Below are positions 1 to 6,927 of a stretch of 6,927 nt of DNA, in pieces. The translations under genes were made by a program, and so were the position numbers. The notes under the pieces were generated by a model. That model had not been told where the DNA came from. It saw only the letters and a program-made list of their open reading frames with translations, and ran no database searches. This stretch comes from Candidatus Schekmanbacteria bacterium (lineage in GTDB: Bacteria; Schekmanbacteria; GWA2-38-11; J061), in the NCBI GenBank assembly GCA_003695725.1, contig RFHX01000222.1:1-6927 (forward strand), written 5' to 3'. Within the stretch, counting starts at the first letter, position 1; each line of letters begins with the position of its first letter.

Positions 1-1
1 A

Positions 2-30
2 TTCATATTATTTTTGTGGTAATATATACT
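2..30 (+). promoter_or_regulatory. Candidate sigma70-type promoter for the sulfatase-like gene
   Basis: A TTCATA element (2-7, 4 of 6 to consensus) lies 17 bases before TATACT (25-30, 5 of 6). Transcription would begin near 36-37 and leave only about 14 untranslated bases, which crowds the weak ribosome site at 37-41. The stretch is AT-rich, so chance matches are likely, and a promoter further left of the window cannot be excluded. Confidence 0.25.
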
Positions 31-50
31 TTCAAAAAGAGCAACTAACT

Positions 51-2018
51 ATGGACATTTTCCGAGAAAAAATAAAGAAGAGTTATTTTGGATTACTGTT
101 TCTGATGTTTCTAACATCGATAGCTCTTTCTCTGACAGCCTGCAAGAAAAAACCGCTGAATAAACCAAAAGAAATCATTCTTTTTATCCTTCTTGATGCA
201 GCAAGGGCTGACCATTTTTCATCTTTTGGATACAACCGAATCACTACGCCTAATATTGACAGAATTGCAGCAAAGGGAATTTCATTCAAAAACCATTACG
301 CACAAAGCTGGGCAACTGTTGTATCTCTGCCCCAAATCTTTTCAGGCAAATATTTCAGCAAGGGAATGATGGAAATAGCAGACATTCTCCGCAGGTATGT
401 AGATTATCCATTCCTTGTTGAAAAAAATCCGCCAAAAATTATTCCTGAATATTTGAATAGTGCAGGATATAAAACAATCCTTGTCTCCGCACATCCTTGG
501 ATTACTGAGAATTCAAGAATAGCCAAGGGTTTCAAAGAAAGGGTTATTGTAAAACCTGAAAATGGCAATCCTTATGCAAAAGCAGACAAGGTAATAAACA
601 ATCTCATAAAAATTATAAATAGAGAATCAGAAGAAAAATTGTTTTTTTATGTCCATTTAATGGATACCCATTTCCCTCATTTCGCAAACAATCTAAACAA
701 TAAATTCTCTTCTCAAAATGAAGAAATAGAAAATGATCTCCTCATAAAAAATGGTTTCCCTGTAAGAGTGCCAACTGTATATGGAGATGAAAGTTTCTCT
801 CTTGGCAATTATCCAAAAAAATCCTTACAACACCTTATCGATTTGTATGATAACGATTTGTTTTTCACAGATAAGGAAATTGGAAGATTGTATGATTATA
901 TAGAGAGCAGGAATCTGAAAGACAAAACACTCTGGATAATCACAGCAGACCATGGTGAAGCACTTGGGGAAAATGGGATGTGGGGGCATGCCCCCTTCTT
1001 CTTCAAGGCAAATCAGCATATACCCTTAATAATCTCCGGATTTCCATTAAAAAATCAAAGATTGGAAATCAATGATTTTACAGAAAATGTTGATATCCTG
1101 CCTTCTATCCTCGATATGCTCAATATTCAATTCAATAAAAGAAACTTCGATGGCACTTCGCTCCTTTCTCTAATCGATGGAGACAAAAAACTTGAAAGAG
1201 ATTACCGCTCTAACATAGCATTCTTTGCCTCAACAATGGCTATTGGTGCCATCAGCGATGGAATCTTTCTTATAAAATATCTAAATTTTAAAAAAGAAAT
1301 CTTCAAAAAAAGAGTCCCATATTCAAAAGAAGAGATTGAAAAAATAATCCAAGAACAAATTTATAGCAAATATGAAAAGTTTTTATCAAATCCTTTTGCT
1401 ATTCCAGATATACCCTTTCTAGTCCGATTTACGGAAGATATAACTTACAGTCCTACGGATGCCGTAATATCTTGGAATCCTTACAAGGTATCAGATAATT
1501 CATCTCATAGGTACATCGAAGAACGCTATGAAAATGATGATAAATGGTATGTAAATCTTTTTAATATCAGCGCAAATGGGAAAAAAGAAACACCACCCCC
1601 TGTCACACTTCATATGAGAGTGCCCAACTCAAAATACAAAATATATGTGGAAACAGCCAATGCCCTATTGTCAGATTCTGAAAATAAAGAAACTGCTTTT
1701 AGAGCTCGTGCTGAAAATGAAAAAGAATGGAAAAGAATCACACAAAAGGAGTCACCGCAATTGAATGAGGCCTTTTTGAAAACATTTTCAAGCATTGATA
1801 AAAAAAATTCCTACTTTCTTCTTCTTGGAGAGTACTCAATAAATGACCAATCTTTCGATATCGAGATAGCCACTGAAAAAAAACATTGGTCCATAATTCT
1901 CGGTTTTCTTTTCATACCCGAATCATATAAAGAAAATCTCCCCAAGAAAAAAGAAAATATAAAGAAAGAGAAAAATGAAAGGATTGAGAAACTGAAAGCT
2001 CTTGGCTATCTTCAATAA
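51..2018 (+). CDS. Sulfatase/alkaline-phosphatase superfamily lipoprotein with Thr at the nucleophile position
   Basis: Predicted exported metal-dependent hydrolase or transferase (655 aa) acting on a sulfate, phosphate or phosphonate ester; the substrate is unknown. Residues 1-31 form a lipoprotein signal: basic N-region (R5-K10), hydrophobic core about 12-28, lipobox L28-T-A-C31, then three Lys. Superfamily motifs follow in order: LLDAARADH with metal-ligand candidate D49, TPNIDRIA at 66-73, HLMDTH at 202-207, and ADHGEALGENGMWGH with D300, H301 and H313. The C-terminus ends EKLKALGYLQ, a tail common in this family. The expected C/S-x-P-x-R formylglycine motif is absent. T89 falls at the nucleophile position within SWATVVSLPQIFSG, so it is probably not a classical sulfatase. 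Residues about 415-655 form a long region I cannot assign. The first ATG is chosen because it supplies the basic N-region; its Shine-Dalgarno is weak (AAGAG at 37-41). It stands alone on the + strand, convergent with transketolase. Confidence 0.85.
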   Translation: MDIFREKIKKSYFGLLFLMFLTSIALSLTACKKKPLNKPKEIILFILLDAARADHFSSFGYNRITTPNIDRIAAKGISFKNHYAQSWATVVSLPQIFSGKYFSKGMMEIADILRRYVDYPFLVEKNPPKIIPEYLNSAGYKTILVSAHPWITENSRIAKGFKERVIVKPENGNPYAKADKVINNLIKIINRESEEKLFFYVHLMDTHFPHFANNLNNKFSSQNEEIENDLLIKNGFPVRVPTVYGDESFSLGNYPKKSLQHLIDLYDNDLFFTDKEIGRLYDYIESRNLKDKTLWIITADHGEALGENGMWGHAPFFFKANQHIPLIISGFPLKNQRLEINDFTENVDILPSILDMLNIQFNKRNFDGTSLLSLIDGDKKLERDYRSNIAFFASTMAIGAISDGIFLIKYLNFKKEIFKKRVPYSKEEIEKIIQEQIYSKYEKFLSNPFAIPDIPFLVRFTEDITYSPTDAVISWNPYKVSDNSSHRYIEERYENDDKWYVNLFNISANGKKETPPPVTLHMRVPNSKYKIYVETANALLSDSENKETAFRARAENEKEWKRITQKESPQLNEAFLKTFSSIDKKNSYFLLLGEYSINDQSFDIEIATEKKHWSIILGFLFIPESYKENLPKKKENIKKEKNERIEKLKALGYLQ

Positions 2019-2049
2019 GAAATTTTTTTTAAATTTTCCAACTGCTTTA

Positions 2050-4068
2050 TTATTTTTTCTTCAAAAGTTCCTTGACTCGAGCTGTAATATTTTTACTGTC
2101 TAAACCATATTTCGAAAAAAGAGTTTGAAATGGCGCACTTGCGCCGAATGTATCGATTCCTATTATGTCGCCTTCATCACCTACCCATTGATGCCATCCA
2201 AGAGATGCTCCGGCTTCAACAGAAATGCGCTTCTTGATTTGTGGCGGCAAAACAGTATTTTTATACTTCTCCGGTTGTCTTGAAAAAAGTTCAATACTTG
2301 GCATACTGACAACTCTTGCATCTATGCCGTCATTTATCAACATTTCAGATGCTTCTATAGCAGGAAACACCTCTGAACCAGTGGCAATTATTATGACATC
2401 TGGATTTGTTCCCTTTTCCTTTTTTATGATATATGCGCCTCTCTTCAGATTTGCTGCTGATGCATATTTATTTCTGTCAAGGACAGGAAGATTCTGTCTG
2501 CTTAAAACCAGCATAACAGGTCCCTTATTGTAGGTCATAACAAACTTCCATGCCTCGGCAGTCTCATTGGCATCACAGGGCCTAATAATGACAATGTTCG
2601 GCATCGCCCTCAGGGATGCAAGCTGTTCAATTGGCTGATGTGTAGGTCCGTCTTCTCCTAAACCAATGCTGTCGTGCGTCATAAGATATATGACAGGAAG
2701 CTTCATCAAAGAAGCAAGCCTTATTGCAGGCCTTGCATAATCGGTAAAGATGAAAAAAGTAGCAGCATATGGCCTAATACCTCCGTGGAGAATCATTCCT
2801 GTTGAGCAGGCGCACATTGCATGCTCTCTAATTCCCCAATGGAGGTTTCTACTTTTATAATCTTTTTTGCTAAAATCTCCACTTTCTGCAATCAATGTTT
2901 TATTGGAGGGCCCTAAATCTGCAGAGCCACCCATAATCCAAGGAGCAACTTTGGCAATTTCCTGCAATATTTTTCCTGAAGCAGAACGAGTAGCTATGCC
3001 CTTATCACTTGGAGGGAATGAAGGAATCTTTTTCTTCCAATCTTTTGGAAGTTCCTGAGATAGCATTACATTTAATTCTCTATAAAGATTTTCATAAACT
3101 TTCTTGTAAGACGCTACTTTCTTCTTCCATTCCTCTTCAAGCTTTTTTCCCCGCTCGATGCATTTATTCATCACCTTGAAAACAGAATCAGGAACAAAGA
3201 ATTTTTCATCTTCAGGCCATCCATATTGTTTTTTTGTCAATGCCACTTCTTCATTTCCCAATGGTTCACCATGAGCAACTGCTTTATCCTCCTTATTTGG
3301 AGAGCCATATGCAATAAGAGAATTGACAATTATAAGAGATGGCTTCCTTTTCTCTTTTTGAGCATTCCTGATAGCTTTTTCCAATGCCTTCAAATCATTG
3401 ATATCTTTCACTCTTTGAATATGCCAATTATATCCTTTAAACCGAAGTGCCGTGTCATCGGAAGACGATAGAGTTGCTCTTCCTTCTATTGTTATATTGT
3501 TTTCGTCATAAAAATAAATCAGCTTGCCGAGTCCAAGATGCCCTGCCAATGATGCCGCTTCGTGAGAAATCCCCTCCTGCATATCTCCATCACTGCATAC
3601 TGCATAAGTATAGTGGTCAATTATCTTATGACCTTTCCTATTGAATAATGCTGATAAATGTGCTTCAGCTATTGCCATTCCAACGCCCGTTGCAAACCCT
3701 TGTCCAAGGGGACCCGTTGTCATCTCAACACCTGCTGTAATGCCAAATTCAGGATGTCCCGGTGTCTTGCTTTTCCATTGACGAAATTTTTTGATATCAT
3801 CCAGTGAAAGCTCATAGCCGGTAAGATACAATATCGAATATAGAAGCATAGATGCATGGCCGCAGGAAAGAATAAAACGGTCTCTATTGAACCACTGAGG
3901 ATTTCGTGGGTTGTGGCGCATTATTTTAGTCCAGAGAAGGTAAACCAAAGGTGCCAGCGCCATAGGTGTGCCGGGATGCCCGCTTTTTGCCTTTTGGACG
4001 GCATCCATTGAAAGAGTTCTAATGGTATTAATGCAGAGATTATCAATATCTTTTTTTTTAGCTGTCAT
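2050..4068 (-). CDS. tkt: Transketolase
   Basis: Thiamine-diphosphate enzyme (EC 2.2.1.1) moving two-carbon ketol units between sugar phosphates in the non-oxidative pentose phosphate pathway; cytosolic. At 672 aa it is full length (E. coli TktA 663). Conserved residues appear in order: SGHPG with H31, CGHAS with H71, PGHPE with H105, TTGPLGQG at 117-124, the cofactor/Mg motif SDGDMQEG with D160 and E-N-N-I-T at 189-193, H266 in AHGEPLG, the catalytic Glu E415 in GIREHAM, and H477 in GPTHQP. The GDG of the cofactor motif reads S159-D-G, a variant I recall from other bacterial transketolases, so activity is expected. An in-frame TAG at 4075-4077 makes the ATG at 4066-4068 the only possible start. 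It follows galT after 190 bases and converges on the lipoprotein gene with 31 bases between stops. Confidence 0.98.
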   Translation of the reverse strand: MTAKKKDIDNLCINTIRTLSMDAVQKAKSGHPGTPMALAPLVYLLWTKIMRHNPRNPQWFNRDRFILSCGHASMLLYSILYLTGYELSLDDIKKFRQWKSKTPGHPEFGITAGVEMTTGPLGQGFATGVGMAIAEAHLSALFNRKGHKIIDHYTYAVCSDGDMQEGISHEAASLAGHLGLGKLIYFYDENNITIEGRATLSSSDDTALRFKGYNWHIQRVKDINDLKALEKAIRNAQKEKRKPSLIIVNSLIAYGSPNKEDKAVAHGEPLGNEEVALTKKQYGWPEDEKFFVPDSVFKVMNKCIERGKKLEEEWKKKVASYKKVYENLYRELNVMLSQELPKDWKKKIPSFPPSDKGIATRSASGKILQEIAKVAPWIMGGSADLGPSNKTLIAESGDFSKKDYKSRNLHWGIREHAMCACSTGMILHGGIRPYAATFFIFTDYARPAIRLASLMKLPVIYLMTHDSIGLGEDGPTHQPIEQLASLRAMPNIVIIRPCDANETAEAWKFVMTYNKGPVMLVLSRQNLPVLDRNKYASAANLKRGAYIIKKEKGTNPDVIIIATGSEVFPAIEASEMLINDGIDARVVSMPSIELFSRQPEKYKNTVLPPQIKKRISVEAGASLGWHQWVGDEGDIIGIDTFGASAPFQTLFSKYGLDSKNITARVKELLKKK

Positions 4069-4258
4069 CTTCCTCTATGAATAAAGAAACAAAAAACAAA
4101 GATTATGAATTGCCTAAAATCGAGAGCGTATAAATAACTTTTTTTCCAAAAAATCAAGATATTTTTATTTTTTCAAAATCCAGCACTTTTTATGAAAAAT
4201 AATGATTTATTGCTCAATTCTCTTGAATAAATTTACTATTTATAAAACTTCTAAAAGA
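4069..4258 (-). other. galT-tkt intergenic spacer with weak promoter-like and hairpin elements
   Basis: The spacer is 190 bases and strongly AT-rich. On the - strand, TTGAGC (4212-4217) and CATAAA (4189-4194) are 17 bases apart and match the sigma70 boxes at 4 of 6 each; a lone CATAAT (4102-4107) lacks a partner at the right distance. An imperfect AT hairpin has ATTTATT (4205-4211) pairing with AATAAAT (4226-4232), plus three inner pairs, and on the - strand is followed by CATTATTTTT. It could be a weak galT terminator. The gap length suggests tkt has its own promoter, but no element stands out from the AT background. Confidence 0.25.
4071..4075 (-). promoter_or_regulatory. Ribosome binding site of tkt, unusually close to the start
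   Basis: GAGGA lies only two bases before the ATG at 4066-4068. An in-frame TAG overlaps its upstream edge (4075-4077), and the next in-frame Met is residue 21, inside the conserved N-terminus. The start is therefore forced despite the short spacing, and no other purine-rich site is visible in the preceding 30 bases. Confidence 0.5.
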
Positions 4259-5257
4259 TTACTCGATTTTCACATTTCGCAGATGCTCTGCGCATTCTTC
4301 GGGAATTGTCGAATTGATATACATACCAGACCCCATTTCGAAGCCGGCAGTTTTGGTAAGGCGTGGAATAATTTTTATATACCAATGATAATGCTCATTA
4401 TTTCTTCTGTCTGAAGGCGCTGACTTTATCATATAATTGTAGTCAGGATTATCGAGCCCAAAATAGAGCTTCTTAAGAAAGGAACTAAAAATTTCAGCAA
4501 GATTTTCTATTTCATTATCATTTATTGCACCATAACACGCCGAATGTCTCAAAGGCATAATCCATGTTTCGAAAGGAGAACTTGCTGCAAAGGGGACAAA
4601 GACTACAAAGCTTTCATTCTTGGCAACAATGCGCTCCCCTGATTCAAGTTCTCTCTGCATCATATAACAGAAAACACAGTCTCCTGTTGAGTCAAAAAAT
4701 CTCAAAGCTTCATCTACACGATATTTTATGTGAAGAGGTATGATTGGCGTTGCAACTATTTGAGAGTGAGGATGGTCAAGGGATGTGCCAGCTGATTCTC
4801 CATGATTTTTAAATATTATTATCAGTTCTGTTCTTGGACGAGAGGAAAATATGTTTATATACCTTTCTCTATAAACTTTAAGCAAGGTTTTAAAATCATC
4901 GATTGGCAGCAAGGCCGGTGATAAGTTGTGTATTGGTGTTTCGATTACAACTTCATGGACACCAATTCCCGTCATAGAATGAAAGGGGAAATTTCCTATC
5001 CTCTTAAATTTTCCTTCCTTTGATAATGCAGCAAACTTGTTTGGAATGACTCTTACCTGCCATTGACTGCCTTTTTTAACTTCATATAATGTTGGAGGGG
5101 TCTTTTCTTCATTTCCGGGACAAAAAGGACAATTTTTACTAAAAGGTGGGATTTCTATCAATTCTTTCTTCTTCGTAAAATCATGGGGACGCTTTGCCCT
5201 TTCCGTTGCAATAATTACCCAATCTTTTGTAGCAACATTTTGTCGAAATTCAGGCAA
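4259..5257 (-). CDS. galT: GalT-family hexose-1-phosphate uridylyltransferase
   Basis: HIT-superfamily nucleotidyltransferase, most likely exchanging UMP between UDP-glucose and galactose-1-phosphate (Leloir pathway, EC 2.7.7.12); cytosolic. It has 332 aa against about 348 in E. coli GalT. The N-terminus (M-P-E-F-R, then WVIIATERAKRP at 13-24) is characteristic. Zn-ligand candidates are C43 and C46 in CPFCPGNE, H110 in ETPIH, and H162. The active site is H162-P-H164-S-Q, with H164 the expected covalent uridylyl nucleophile. A C-terminal EHYHWYIKIIPR matches the second conserved His cluster, and AGFEMGSG near the end is also typical. The start is TTG at 5255-5257: no in-frame ATG lies near, an AGGAGG sits five bases upstream, and the family begins there. 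No galK or galE is visible. An ADP-glucose phosphorylase-type specificity is possible, because such enzymes share the fold and motifs. Confidence 0.9.
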   Translation of the reverse strand: MPEFRQNVATKDWVIIATERAKRPHDFTKKKELIEIPPFSKNCPFCPGNEEKTPPTLYEVKKGSQWQVRVIPNKFAALSKEGKFKRIGNFPFHSMTGIGVHEVVIETPIHNLSPALLPIDDFKTLLKVYRERYINIFSSRPRTELIIIFKNHGESAGTSLDHPHSQIVATPIIPLHIKYRVDEALRFFDSTGDCVFCYMMQRELESGERIVAKNESFVVFVPFAASSPFETWIMPLRHSACYGAINDNEIENLAEIFSSFLKKLYFGLDNPDYNYMIKSAPSDRRNNEHYHWYIKIIPRLTKTAGFEMGSGMYINSTIPEECAEHLRNVKIE

Positions 5258-5262
5258 ATGAA

Positions 5263-5268
5263 CCTCCT
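5263..5268 (-). promoter_or_regulatory. Perfect Shine-Dalgarno that fixes the galT TTG start
   Basis: The - strand reads AGGAGG, then five bases (TTCAT), then TTG. There is no ATG at a usable distance, and the protein read from this TTG begins exactly where GalT homologues begin. The strong ribosome site probably compensates for the weak start codon. Confidence 0.8.
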
Positions 5269-5280
5269 CTTTTTGAAACT

Positions 5281-5309
5281 ATTTTAACTTTACTGTGTTG
5301 GAGATTCAA
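5281..5309 (-). promoter_or_regulatory. Candidate sigma70-type promoter for galT
   Basis: On the - strand, TTGAAT (5304-5309, 4 of 6) is separated by exactly 17 bases from TAAAAT (5281-5286, 5 of 6). Transcription would begin near 5274, leaving a leader of about 17 bases that contains the AGGAGG site. Position, spacing and orientation all fit. It would let galT be expressed separately from gmd, although read-through from upstream is equally possible. Confidence 0.45.
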
Positions 5310-5322
5310 GAAGTTAGACTTC
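5310..5322. repeat. Short inverted repeat next to the galT -35 box
   Basis: GAAGT-TAG-ACTTC is a perfect 5-base inverted repeat with a 3-base centre, directly abutting the candidate -35 hexamer (5304-5309). It could be a small operator or a chance palindrome. It is too short to be a credible terminator for gmd and has no U-tract after it on the - strand. Confidence 0.25.
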
Positions 5323-5360
5323 AATAAAGTTAATTGACATCATTGCAAAGAATCCTACAT

Positions 5361-6392
5361 TCAATATCTCTTATTGTTCATTACTCTTTCTATATCGCTT
5401 TCTACCATAATTTTTACGAGGTCACTGAACTTAGTTTTTGGCTCCCATCCCAATATTCTCTTTGCCTTCGATGCATCTCCGATGAGAAGTTGAACTTCAG
5501 CAGGTCTGAAAAATTCTGAGGAAACTTCAAGAACTACTTTGCCAGTTTTCTTATCAATACCCTTTTCTTCAACACCGCTTCCCTTCCATTCGATATCAAT
5601 CCCAATGTGTCTAAATGCATGTTCAACAAATTCTCTGACAGAATGGGTTTCCCCTGTTGCAATAACATAGTCATCAGCAGTATCATGCTGAAGCATCTTC
5701 CACATAGCTTCAACATATTCCGGCGCATAGCCCCAATCCCTCTTAGCTTCCATATTTCCTATAATGATTTTATCTTGCAGTCCGCACTTTATTCTCGCAA
5801 TGCCATAAGTCAACTTCCTTGTAACAAATTCATAACCCCTAAGAGGAGATTCATGATTGAAAAGAATTCCAGAGCAGGCAAAGATGCCGTAAGATTCGCG
5901 ATAATTGACTGTTATATGATGACCAAAGAGCTTTGAAACTGCATAAGGGCTTCTTGGATAAAATGGGGTTTTTTCATTTTGAGGTATTGCCTGCACTTTT
6001 CCAAACATCTCGCTTGAAGATGCTTGGTAAAATTTTATTTTTGGATTTACAGCCCTTATTGCTTCAAGCACTCTCAATACACCAATCGCTGTAACATCTG
6101 ATGTGAAGATTGGTTCTTCAAATGAGAGAGCTACAAAACTTTGAGCACCAAGATTATAGACTTCGTCAGGTTGAATTTTTTCAAGCGTCCTGTATATATT
6201 CGTGAATTCTAAAAGTTCCAAAGGAAAATAACGAATTTCAGAATCTATTCCAAGATATTTCAACCGTTCGAGATGAAGGTCCGAAGTGCGCCTAAATGCG
6301 CCGTAGACTTCATATCCCTTTTCAAGCAGGAGTTTCGAAAGATAGGCTCCATCCTGTCCTGTTATTCCTGTAATTAATGCTTTTTTGGCCAT
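5361..6392 (-). CDS. gmd: GDP-mannose 4,6-dehydratase
   Basis: NADP-dependent short-chain dehydrogenase/reductase (EC 4.2.1.47) converting GDP-D-mannose to GDP-4-keto-6-deoxy-D-mannose, the precursor of GDP-fucose, GDP-rhamnose or GDP-perosamine; cytosolic. It has 343 aa. The Rossmann motif G9-I-T-G12-Q-D-G15 opens the protein, and F33-R-R-T-S marks the NADP-phosphate/tetramer loop. The catalytic set is S126 (Thr in E. coli), E128, Y150 and K154 in [37 protein letters not shown] and FFRPAEV are family signatures. SPLRG resembles the Pseudomonas-type enzyme, where E. coli has SPRRG. An in-frame TTG at 6393-6395 could start one codon earlier; the ATG at 6390-6392 is preferred, with GAGGAG nine bases upstream. 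It lies 29 bases after the lhgO-like stop, so the two are probably one operon. No 4-reductase (fcl/rmd) or per gene is in the window. Confidence 0.97.
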   Translation of the reverse strand: MAKKALITGITGQDGAYLSKLLLEKGYEVYGAFRRTSDLHLERLKYLGIDSEIRYFPLELLEFTNIYRTLEKIQPDEVYNLGAQSFVALSFEEPIFTSDVTAIGVLRVLEAIRAVNPKIKFYQASSSEMFGKVQAIPQNEKTPFYPRSPYAVSKLFGHHITVNYRESYGIFACSGILFNHESPLRGYEFVTRKLTYGIARIKCGLQDKIIIGNMEAKRDWGYAPEYVEAMWKMLQHDTADDYVIATGETHSVREFVEHAFRHIGIDIEWKGSGVEEKGIDKKTGKVVLEVSSEFFRPAEVQLLIGDASKAKRILGWEPKTKFSDLVKIMVESDIERVMNNKRY

Positions 6393-6401
6393 CAATAATT
6401 T

Positions 6402-6407
6402 CTCCTC
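6402..6407 (-). promoter_or_regulatory. Ribosome binding site of gmd
   Basis: GAGGAG lies nine bases before the ATG at 6390-6392 and six before an overlapping in-frame TTG at 6393-6395, so both starts are usable by spacing. The ATG gives M-A-K-K-A-L-I-T-G, matching the usual family N-terminus. The site sits in the 29-base gap after the preceding gene. Confidence 0.7.
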
Positions 6408-6421
6408 TTTTATTTATATTA

Positions 6422-6927
6422 CTATTTTATTCTCTTTACTAATTCGTCCTTTATCATATCAACAACAAATCTACTGAATGAAAAGGCGCAAGTAAATGCA
6501 GGTGATACAGCATTAAGTATATGCACAGAGTCATCACTTTTTTCAATAACAAAATCCATCTCCAATGTCCTCTTTTTCTTATCAAATAATTGTGCTCGTA
6601 TTCCTGAAGGCAGATAAGAGCCAAATTTTGATGAATCTATTTCATTAACAAGAGCTGATGCCTTATTTATCAAGTATTTCAATGAATACTTTTTAATTTC
6701 TTCTAATGCAATCTTTCTGAAATTGAAGGAATTGGTAAGAAATAGTTTACCTTCAAGAAAAAATGTTTCCAAGAATTCCTTCAAATTGAAGCGCCATAGA
6801 CCTTTATAATTTTCTCTCCAAAATGAAGGAATTGCTGTTGGACCTACTTTTACATATCTATCAAAGGTTTTGGTAAAATGAACACCCAAAAAAGGATTAT
6901 TAATGTCAGGCACAGGATAAATATGCC
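6422..6927 (-). CDS. lhgO: L-2-hydroxyglutarate oxidase (LhgO)-type FAD-dependent oxidoreductase, C-terminal part
   Basis: This is the C-terminal portion (about 168 aa of a family usually near 400 aa) of a DAO-type flavoprotein. Family members oxidise L-2-hydroxyglutarate to 2-oxoglutarate and pass electrons to oxygen or the quinone pool. Support comes from H-I-Y-P-V-P-D at the window edge, then PFLGVHFTKTFD, KVGPTAI, LPSGIRAQLFD, DFVIE and the terminal HILNAVSPAFTCAF, all features of LhgO-type C-termini. The GTG at 6911-6913 is an internal Val within YPVPD, not a start: the frame stays open to the edge, so the N-terminal FAD-binding Rossmann part lies outside. It ends with TAG 29 bases before the gmd start and probably shares its transcript. 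The substrate here is uncertain; the sugar-nucleotide neighbour may mean a related alpha-hydroxy acid or sugar substrate. Confidence 0.82.
   Translation of the reverse strand, partial: HIYPVPDINNPFLGVHFTKTFDRYVKVGPTAIPSFWRENYKGLWRFNLKEFLETFFLEGKLFLTNSFNFRKIALEEIKKYSLKYLINKASALVNEIDSSKFGSYLPSGIRAQLFDKKKRTLEMDFVIEKSDDSVHILNAVSPAFTCAFSFSRFVVDMIKDELVKRIK

Noticed and set aside
83-289. Small - strand frame opposite the lipoprotein N-terminus, a possible divergent gene
   Set aside because: It overlaps the signal peptide and first catalytic motif of the real gene and shows no recognisable motif.
2019-2049. Possible bidirectional terminator between the convergent lipoprotein and transketolase genes
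   Set aside because: There is a run of eight T at 2023-2030 and a self-complementary AAATTT pair around it, but no GC-containing stem on either strand. The TCTT/AAGA pairing just before the T run is only four bases.
2225-2533. Open frame of 102 codons on the + strand opposite tkt
   Set aside because: It lies wholly antisense to strongly conserved transketolase coding sequence, and its protein shows no recognisable motif.
5334-5361. TTGACA (5334-5339) with TACATT (5356-5361) on the + strand, a promoter-like pair pointing into the antisense of gmd
   Set aside because: The -35 is perfect, but the second box is 4 of 6 at 16-base spacing, no + strand gene follows, and such matches are expected by chance in AT-rich DNA.
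5607-5936. Open frame of 109 codons on the + strand opposite gmd
   Set aside because: It is a mirror of a conserved gene with no recognisable protein motif.
6422-6913. Reading the rightmost gene as a complete 163-residue protein starting at GTG 6911-6913
   Set aside because: The frame stays open to the window edge and the GTG encodes the Val of a conserved YPVPD motif, so this is a truncated C-terminal part, not a small protein.

Overview
The window is AT-rich, compactly coded bacterial DNA with Lys/Ile/Asn-rich proteins. It carries one gene on the + strand and four on the - strand. The lipoprotein signal on the first gene and the nucleotide-sugar enzyme point to a bacterium with an elaborated envelope, probably Gram-negative. 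I cannot assign a lineage from the sequence. The genes share similar base composition, and I see no insertion sequence, phage gene, tRNA, rRNA, CRISPR array or integration scar.

Layout: (1) 51-2018, + strand, an exported lipoprotein of the sulfatase/alkaline-phosphatase superfamily with Thr, not the formylglycine Cys/Ser, at the expected nucleophile position. (2) 2050-4068, - strand, a complete transketolase, convergent with gene 1. (3) 4259-5257, - strand, a GalT-family hexose-1-phosphate nucleotidylyltransferase that starts at TTG behind a perfect AGGAGG and a good candidate promoter. (4) 5361-6392, - strand, GDP-mannose 4,6-dehydratase. (5) 6422-6927, - strand, the C-terminal part of an L-2-hydroxyglutarate oxidase (LhgO)-type flavoprotein that runs off the right edge.

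The four - strand genes are co-directional in the order lhgO-like, gmd, galT, tkt. The first two are 29 bases apart and very probably co-transcribed. galT (102-base gap) and tkt (190-base gap) may have their own promoters. The shared theme is sugar-phosphate and sugar-nucleotide metabolism: transketolase for pentose/hexose phosphates, GalT for UDP-hexoses, and Gmd for GDP-4-keto-6-deoxymannose, the precursor of GDP-fucose, GDP-rhamnose or GDP-perosamine. This looks like the edge of a surface-glycan precursor region next to central metabolism. The reductase or aminotransferase that would use the Gmd product is not in the window.

I found no convincing new multi-gene system. The points most worth a second look are the atypical active site and long C-terminal part of the lipoprotein, and the LhgO-like gene beside gmd.
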